64,000 nucleotides of DNA from contig JAEKNX010000011.1 in assembly GCA_016839055.1 (NCBI GenBank), positions 79,940 to 143,939 of the forward strand. The letters run 5' to 3'. Under the pieces are notes generated by a model that saw nothing but the letters and a program-made list of their open reading frames with translations, was not told the DNA's origin and searched no databases. Positions 59,819 to 64,000 of this stretch are shown here, in pieces. The DNA is from Spirochaetales bacterium (GTDB taxonomy: Bacteria; Spirochaetota; Spirochaetia; UBA9216). The position numbers and the translations under genes were made by a program. Numbering within the stretch: the first letter of the stretch is position 1; every line of letters starts with the position of its first letter.

Positions 59819-61540
59819 TTATCGGTCATCGGCCGATGAGATCTCCAGTTCGGTGATCATCGATTTTGTAATTATTTCCGGAAGCAGGACCGCCTTATCC
59901 GAGCCGGCGGGATACCAGGAGTAGAAGGGGACCCCGGCCCGTCCGAAGTCAGCCATCCACTTATTAATCTCCGGATTCTTATTTGTAAAATCTCCGTGAA
60001 TAAGGACGGCGCCGGACTCTTCGAAAAAACGGCTGATATCCTTGGTGAAGATGACCGCTCTCTCATTCGTTCTGCAGGTCATGCACCATTTTGCCGAGAA
60101 GGCAACGAAGACCGGTCTGTCTCCGCCGGCGGCGGATCTTACCGCATCCGGAGAAAACTCCTGCCATCCCGCATAGCCGGAGTCAGACTTCCCAATCACC
60201 TGCTTCGGGTCATCGACGGCCGGGCTGCCTCCTGCCAGGACTATCCTAGCAGTGAGGGCTATGATTATTACTGCAAGGGCAAGCCCCGTAAGCCGCTTTC
60301 GCGTGGTGGCTCCCGGTCCTGATAGTTTTCCGTACAGCCACAGGGCAACGGTGACGGCAGTCAGATAGATCAGGATCCTTGTCAGATAAGCCGGGCTGCT
60401 CTGATACATCAGTACGTCTATCAGCCAGACGGAGGTTCCGATGAGAAGGAATCCCATGACTTCCCGAAATGTATTCATCCATGCCCCCGGCTTAGGCAGT
60501 CTTGATACAATGGCAGGGAAGAAACCAATTAATATGAATGGAAATGCCAGCCCAAGGCCAATCATTATGAATATGGCAATAATAACGGCAGGCGGCTGGG
60601 AGAACGCGAAGCCTGCGGCGGTTCCGAGGAAGGGTGCGGTGCAGGGTGTTGCCAGAAGAACCGCGATAATTCCGCTGAAAAAATGAGAGCCGGCGTGGCT
60701 TTTTTTCCCAATTGCCGGTCCTCTGCGCATTACAGGCGCAGATATGGTGAAAACCTCGAAGAGCGACAGGGCGAATACGAATATAATTGTAAGGAGAACG
60801 AGTACGAAATTCCTGTTCTGAAATTGAAAACCCCATCCGACCTGCTGTCCTGAGGCCTTTATGATGATTATTATTATTGCAAGAACAAGGAGCGACATAA
60901 CCACCCCGGCAGTGTAGAGCATGGAGGAGGAGAGAATCTGTCTGCGGTTTTCACCGCCCTGTTTTACAAGACTAAGCGCCTTTATCGACAGCACAGGCAG
61001 AACGCAGGGCATTACGTTAAGAAGCAGTCCGCCTAAAAAGGCCATAAGTAGAAAGATAAGCAGATTTCCGGTCCGAATGTTCACCGGAACCGATCCAGCC
61101 TGCACTACCTTGAGTTCTGCCGTTACAGTATCAGATTCCGGAAAAAAACAAGTACCCTCCTCATCACAGAGCTGCCAAGCGGCTTTCAGACGGAGTTCGG
61201 TGTCTTTCTCAGGATCCCAGCCCAGGAGTTCCGCCTCGAGTATGGTCTCTCCATAGAAACTGTATTCTTCACCCGCATCCGGAGCCGCCGGATAGGATAT
61301 TTCACCTAGTGAGGCTGTATTCGGAGATATGATGGAGACGTAGAAGAAATCTTTTTGAAAAGTCTGATGATAACCTTCCGGAAAATTATAGATTATCCGG
61401 ACAATAGGATTTTCAGATGTTCCTCCGCCTATGACCTCCGCTCGCACTTCGGCGGGCGGTACATTGATCTGTCCGGAGAGGCTGAAAACCGCTGTAGTAA
61501 GCAAAAGAATGAGAAAAAACAGTCTTGAAAATTTATTCAT
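59819..61540 (-). CDS. Thiol:disulfide interchange protein DsbD-like
   Basis: This 573-residue protein has a signal peptide (to about 23) and an N-terminal periplasmic domain with a Cys pair (CDEEGTC). Eight membrane helices of the DsbD/CcdA type follow at about 155-430 (VMPCVLPVLSIKAL; LATPCTAPFLGTAAGFA, with the two reactive cysteines). The C-terminal thioredoxin domain has WCMTC (about residue 487). It moves electrons from cytosolic thioredoxin to periplasmic thiols. It overlaps the CPBP protease gene by 4 nt. Confidence 0.9.
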   Translation of the reverse strand: MNKFSRLFFLILLLTTAVFSLSGQINVPPAEVRAEVIGGGTSENPIVRIIYNFPEGYHQTFQKDFFYVSIISPNTASLGEISYPAAPDAGEEYSFYGETILEAELLGWDPEKDTELRLKAAWQLCDEEGTCFFPESDTVTAELKVVQAGSVPVNIRTGNLLIFLLMAFLGGLLLNVMPCVLPVLSIKALSLVKQGGENRRQILSSSMLYTAGVVMSLLVLAIIIIIIKASGQQVGWGFQFQNRNFVLVLLTIIFVFALSLFEVFTISAPVMRRGPAIGKKSHAGSHFFSGIIAVLLATPCTAPFLGTAAGFAFSQPPAVIIAIFIMIGLGLAFPFILIGFFPAIVSRLPKPGAWMNTFREVMGFLLIGTSVWLIDVLMYQSSPAYLTRILIYLTAVTVALWLYGKLSGPGATTRKRLTGLALAVIIIALTARIVLAGGSPAVDDPKQVIGKSDSGYAGWQEFSPDAVRSAAGGDRPVFVAFSAKWCMTCRTNERAVIFTKDISRFFEESGAVLIHGDFTNKNPEINKWMADFGRAGVPFYSWYPAGSDKAVLLPEIITKSMITELEISSADDR

Positions 61541-62244
61541 AAGACCCCCATCATGCTGATAATTAATACGGAAAAATTATATAGACCGTGTCCTATCGAA
61601 ATAGCATGGATTGATTTCGTCTTCGTGAAGACGAAAGAGAGAAATACCGCGATTACCGCCGTCGCGGCAAAGGCATAGAATCCTTCGTAGATATGACCGC
61701 TCCCAAAAAGCAGTGCACTCACCGCGGCGGCGGGCACTATCTTTAAGCCGGATTTTTCGAGAGATTTTACCAGGTATGCCCGAAAAAAAATTTCTTCACT
61801 ATATCCGGTTGCTATGCATGAGATTACTACCAGCGGGATAAGTGACGGATTTCCGAACTGCCAGCCCGCGCCATAGACTACAGGATTTCCAAGATCGGGC
61901 ACGAATATTTTAGAAATGAATCCGACGGGAATTATGCAGATGTAAATTCCCAATAGAACCGCGGCCGCTTTCAGCAGATCAGCCGGCTTAAATCTGTTGA
62001 TATTATAGTCACTCAGCTTCCGGCCTGGTTTAAGGATAATTATGTAGAGGGTCAGAAAGATCTGAGGAAGCGTTGTCATGATGTAAAACAGGTTAAACCA
62101 GGTGCTTTCGAAGATATCAGAGTCAAATTCCTGCATCCCCTGGGATATATAACCAGGTAGAAAGAAGACAGAAAAGAGTAATAAGGGCTCAAACGCCGTT
62201 AAATTGATTTTTTTAATGTTTCTACTGGAAAAAATATCATTCAC
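61537..62244 (-). CDS. CPBP-family intramembrane metalloprotease
   Basis: This protein of about 236 residues with seven to eight helices has the CPBP motifs SEEIFFRAYLVKSLEK (EExxxR), FGSGHIYEGF (the FxxxH site) and HAISIGHGLYNF (HxxxN/H). The family cleaves within membranes and is sometimes involved in bacteriocin immunity or prenyl-protein processing. The start is set at a GTG (62244), 8 nt after TAATAT. A longer frame to 62280 would begin with TTGCAA, which is better read as the -35 box. It is co-transcribed with dsbD. Confidence 0.8.
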   Translation of the reverse strand: MNDIFSSRNIKKINLTAFEPLLLFSVFFLPGYISQGMQEFDSDIFESTWFNLFYIMTTLPQIFLTLYIIILKPGRKLSDYNINRFKPADLLKAAAVLLGIYICIIPVGFISKIFVPDLGNPVVYGAGWQFGNPSLIPLVVISCIATGYSEEIFFRAYLVKSLEKSGLKIVPAAAVSALLFGSGHIYEGFYAFAATAVIAVFLSFVFTKTKSIHAISIGHGLYNFSVLIISMMGVL

Positions 62245-62252
62245 CTTGTAGA

Positions 62253-62324
62253 ATATTACTGATATTCTTATGAATTGCAAGAAATTTCGGACGGTTACAG
62301 TTAATAAGGTAAAAGATCGATACT
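62253..62324. promoter_or_regulatory. Divergent promoters of CPBP-dsbD and PilZ genes
   Basis: Minus: TTGCAA (62280-62275), 16 bp, TAATAT (62258-62253), then 8 nt to GTG. Plus: TTACAG (62295-62300), 18 bp, GATACT (62319-62324), then 6 nt to the ATG at 62331. Both lack ribosome sites. The plus-strand pair is the weaker. Confidence 0.45.
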
Positions 62325-62330
62325 AATATT

Positions 62331-63365
62331 ATGTGGATTATTATAGGCGTTATTTTTGTACTTTTAATTATTCTCCTTGTTGTTCTCAGGAAAATGGGAG
62401 GTGGAAACTTTCCCTGGATCCAGTTTTATGCAAAAGGCCGGGAATCCGGATTCAGCATGAACGAATGTCGTCTTCTCCGGAAGGTTGCAGTCGAGAACCG
62501 GCTTGAGAATCCGACATCTCTTTTCTGGTCAATAAATCAGCTTGATAGATCCATCAGGGGAACCATTATAAGGTTTCGTGATGAGGGCGGCCTGACAGAT
62601 GAAGAAAATGTGAAATTTGTGTCAAAGCTGTTTGATTTTCGGCGCAGAGTTGAGCTGAATCTGCCAAAATATAAACTAGGTCTTAAATCCAGCAGGAAAA
62701 TCGCCGCTCATCAGAGAATAAAGATTATTCTTCCCGGCGCAGGAAACTACAACGCTAGCGTTGTCGAGAATCTCAGACGTTATCTTGCTATTTCATATCC
62801 AGAAGGACCAGTGCTGCCGGAAGGTTTCGACTGGAAGGGACAGCCTATCAATGTGTTCTTCTGGCGGGGTGATGACGCGGGTTATGTATTTGAATCAACC
62901 GTACTCGAAGACTATTCGGAAAAGAATTATTCCATCCTGCATATAGGTCATTCGGACAACCTTACTCGAAGTCAGAAGAGATCCTCGATAAGGATCGATA
63001 TTAATAAGCCAGCCTATCTTTACCTTCTTAAGAGCATCGCAGATGCTAATGACAGGGAGGAGAAGACTTCAGGACTGCGCTGTCGTGTTCTCGATATCTC
63101 CGAGGGTGGAGCGGCACTCATGATCGGCGGAAAGGCCAAGGTCGGGATAGCTGTGAAGCTGCAGATCAATTTATCTTCCTATAAGATTAGAATGTGCGGA
63201 ACAGTAAAAGGTGTTAATTTTAATCCAAAGAAGAACCAGTCAATTCTTCATCTTCAGGCTGTGTCGCTGCATCCTGTAATTCGCAATCAGCTGCTCTCTT
63301 ATGTCTATAATATTTTCGGAGAGAGGGAACCCCGTACCAAAAAAAACAGAGTTTCAAGTTACTGA
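62331..63365 (+). CDS. PilZ-domain protein with N-terminal membrane anchor
   Basis: This 344-residue protein has one membrane helix at residues 2-21 (IIIGVIFVLLIILLVVL). A helical middle region includes LFDFRRRVELNLPKYKLGLKSSR, split here by a basic patch. A PilZ domain lies at about 215-325 with the c-di-GMP-binding pattern RSSIRIDINKPAYL (an arginine-rich RxxxR-like lead) and DISEGGAALMIGG (D/NxSxxG). It is expected to bind cyclic di-GMP at the cytosolic face and act on envelope or motility functions. It lies 9 nt before the next gene. Confidence 0.88.
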   Translation: MWIIIGVIFVLLIILLVVLRKMGGGNFPWIQFYAKGRESGFSMNECRLLRKVAVENRLENPTSLFWSINQLDRSIRGTIIRFRDEGGLTDEENVKFVSKLFDFRRRVELNLPKYKLGLKSSRKIAAHQRIKIILPGAGNYNASVVENLRRYLAISYPEGPVLPEGFDWKGQPINVFFWRGDDAGYVFESTVLEDYSEKNYSILHIGHSDNLTRSQKRSSIRIDINKPAYLYLLKSIADANDREEKTSGLRCRVLDISEGGAALMIGGKAKVGIAVKLQINLSSYKIRMCGTVKGVNFNPKKNQSILHLQAVSLHPVIRNQLLSYVYNIFGEREPRTKKNRVSSY

Positions 63366-63374
63366 GGGGATTTA

Positions 63375-64000
63375 ATGAAAATAAAACCGGTCAAAGCTAT
63401 TCTATTACTTCTGATTATTCTGACCATAACAGTTACGCCTCTCTTTGGTGCGGATGATTCGGAAATTGTAGAAGCATTCAGAAAGAATTTTACGAGGGGA
63501 AGCCTCGCGACGAAGGTTCGTGTACTTCAGGATTCTATCGAATATGAAGACGCTGATATGGCGCCTCTTTATACTCTCTCTCTTGAATTTATTACCGGTA
63601 ATTCGTGGATGCTTCAGAGTGATAGTCTCGGTAGGGAATTGATGCTTTTTACAATCAGACTCCTTGGAACACACCGGATTGAAGAATCGGCGCCTCTGCT
63701 GTGGGAGTTCTTCAATGATATCGATGATAATGCTCTTCGCATCGAAATCATGAGCTCGCTCGGCGCGACCGCGGCCGGTAATTCTGTGATTATCTATGGA
63801 ATTAATGCCTGGCTGCGAGAATACAACGGTCGTTTTAAGGCAGGAGAAGAGGTAGATCATAAGCTTGCCGCTGAAACGGTAGCGGCGCTCGGGAAGCTCG
63901 GAGATCCGACGTCTTTCCCCATCGTGTTCACAACCGGTACCATCGGGTATTCTGATATTGTGAATCTCAGCGCAGCCGAAGCCCTGGGCGGGATAGAAGG
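63375..64000 (+). CDS. Exported HEAT-repeat-like protein (3' truncated by window edge)
   Basis: An ATG at 63375 with GAGGGGA upstream opens a frame that runs to the window end (208 codons seen). A signal peptide (residues 1-23, ending TPLFGAD) is followed by helical pairs resembling HEAT repeats: VRVLQDSIEYEDADMAPLYT, ESAPLLWEFFNDIDDNALRI, ETVAALGKLGDPTSFPIVF and NLSAAEALGGIEG. Such proteins are protein-binding scaffolds. It is co-transcribed with the PilZ gene. Its function and full length are unknown. Confidence 0.75.
   Translation, partial: MKIKPVKAILLLLIILTITVTPLFGADDSEIVEAFRKNFTRGSLATKVRVLQDSIEYEDADMAPLYTLSLEFITGNSWMLQSDSLGRELMLFTIRLLGTHRIEESAPLLWEFFNDIDDNALRIEIMSSLGATAAGNSVIIYGINAWLREYNGRFKAGEEVDHKLAAETVAALGKLGDPTSFPIVFTTGTIGYSDIVNLSAAEALGGIE

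Overview
The window looks like a chromosomal segment of a free-living, probably anaerobic spirochete. The evidence is a UPF0164-type outer-membrane protein, large TPR and SpoIIE-phosphatase genes with export signals, an SLBB export protein, solute-binding proteins whose signal peptide ends in AGGTQEE, and a ferredoxin-linked 2-oxoacid oxidoreductase operon. The genus is inference. No tRNA, rRNA, CRISPR array, prophage or transposase gene was seen.

Layout. 1-573 is the 3' end of typA, followed by a run of hairpins and one copy of a dispersed intergenic repeat. 1261-6337 is an operon of a PII-like protein, an EIIA-like protein and Mrp antiporter subunits without a full MrpA. 7346-16243 is a solute uptake locus: two MtaA/URO-D-type proteins, a CUT1 ABC importer without its own ATPase, a YesM/YesN-type two-component system, and the remains of a third URO-D gene. 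16303-20546 holds an RRM protein, a truncated butyrate kinase and a complete Vor/Kor-type oxidoreductase operon. 20599-23929 runs on the minus strand (lipoprotein, MocA-like, XdhC, TrmL, flavin-binding protein). 24035-27426 is a sphingosine-phosphate-lyase-like enzyme, a DUF819 membrane protein and a TetR regulator. 27439-32426 is a minus-strand operon of cysteine desulfurase, ThiI, an ACT protein, UPF0210 and an unknown protein. 32594-41453 carries ArsR, SLBB, AroB, NudC, a DEAH helicase, a sigma-like protein behind a sigma-54-type promoter, HisJ and TrpR. 41601-46444 has an ImuC-like DNA polymerase, an ankyrin protein and a membrane protein. 46451-57775 covers envelope and signalling genes. 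57835-64000 has an acyl-CoA synthetase, DsbD, a CPBP protease, a PilZ protein and the start of a repeat-rich exported protein.

Patterns across genes. (1) Many first-in-operon genes have a good -35/-10 pair whose -10 box lies 5-9 nt before the start codon, with no Shine-Dalgarno. This predicts leaderless or nearly leaderless mRNAs. Three of the longest-ORF TTG starts here are actually the -35 hexamer. (2) Two divergent pairs (tetR/DUF819 and aroB/SLBB) share or overlap their -35 boxes. (3) A 150-185 bp intergenic repeat with inverted ends is present three times. (4) A structured leader with a small competing terminator precedes the TPR/SpoIIE operon. All functional statements rest on reading the sequence; no database search was run.
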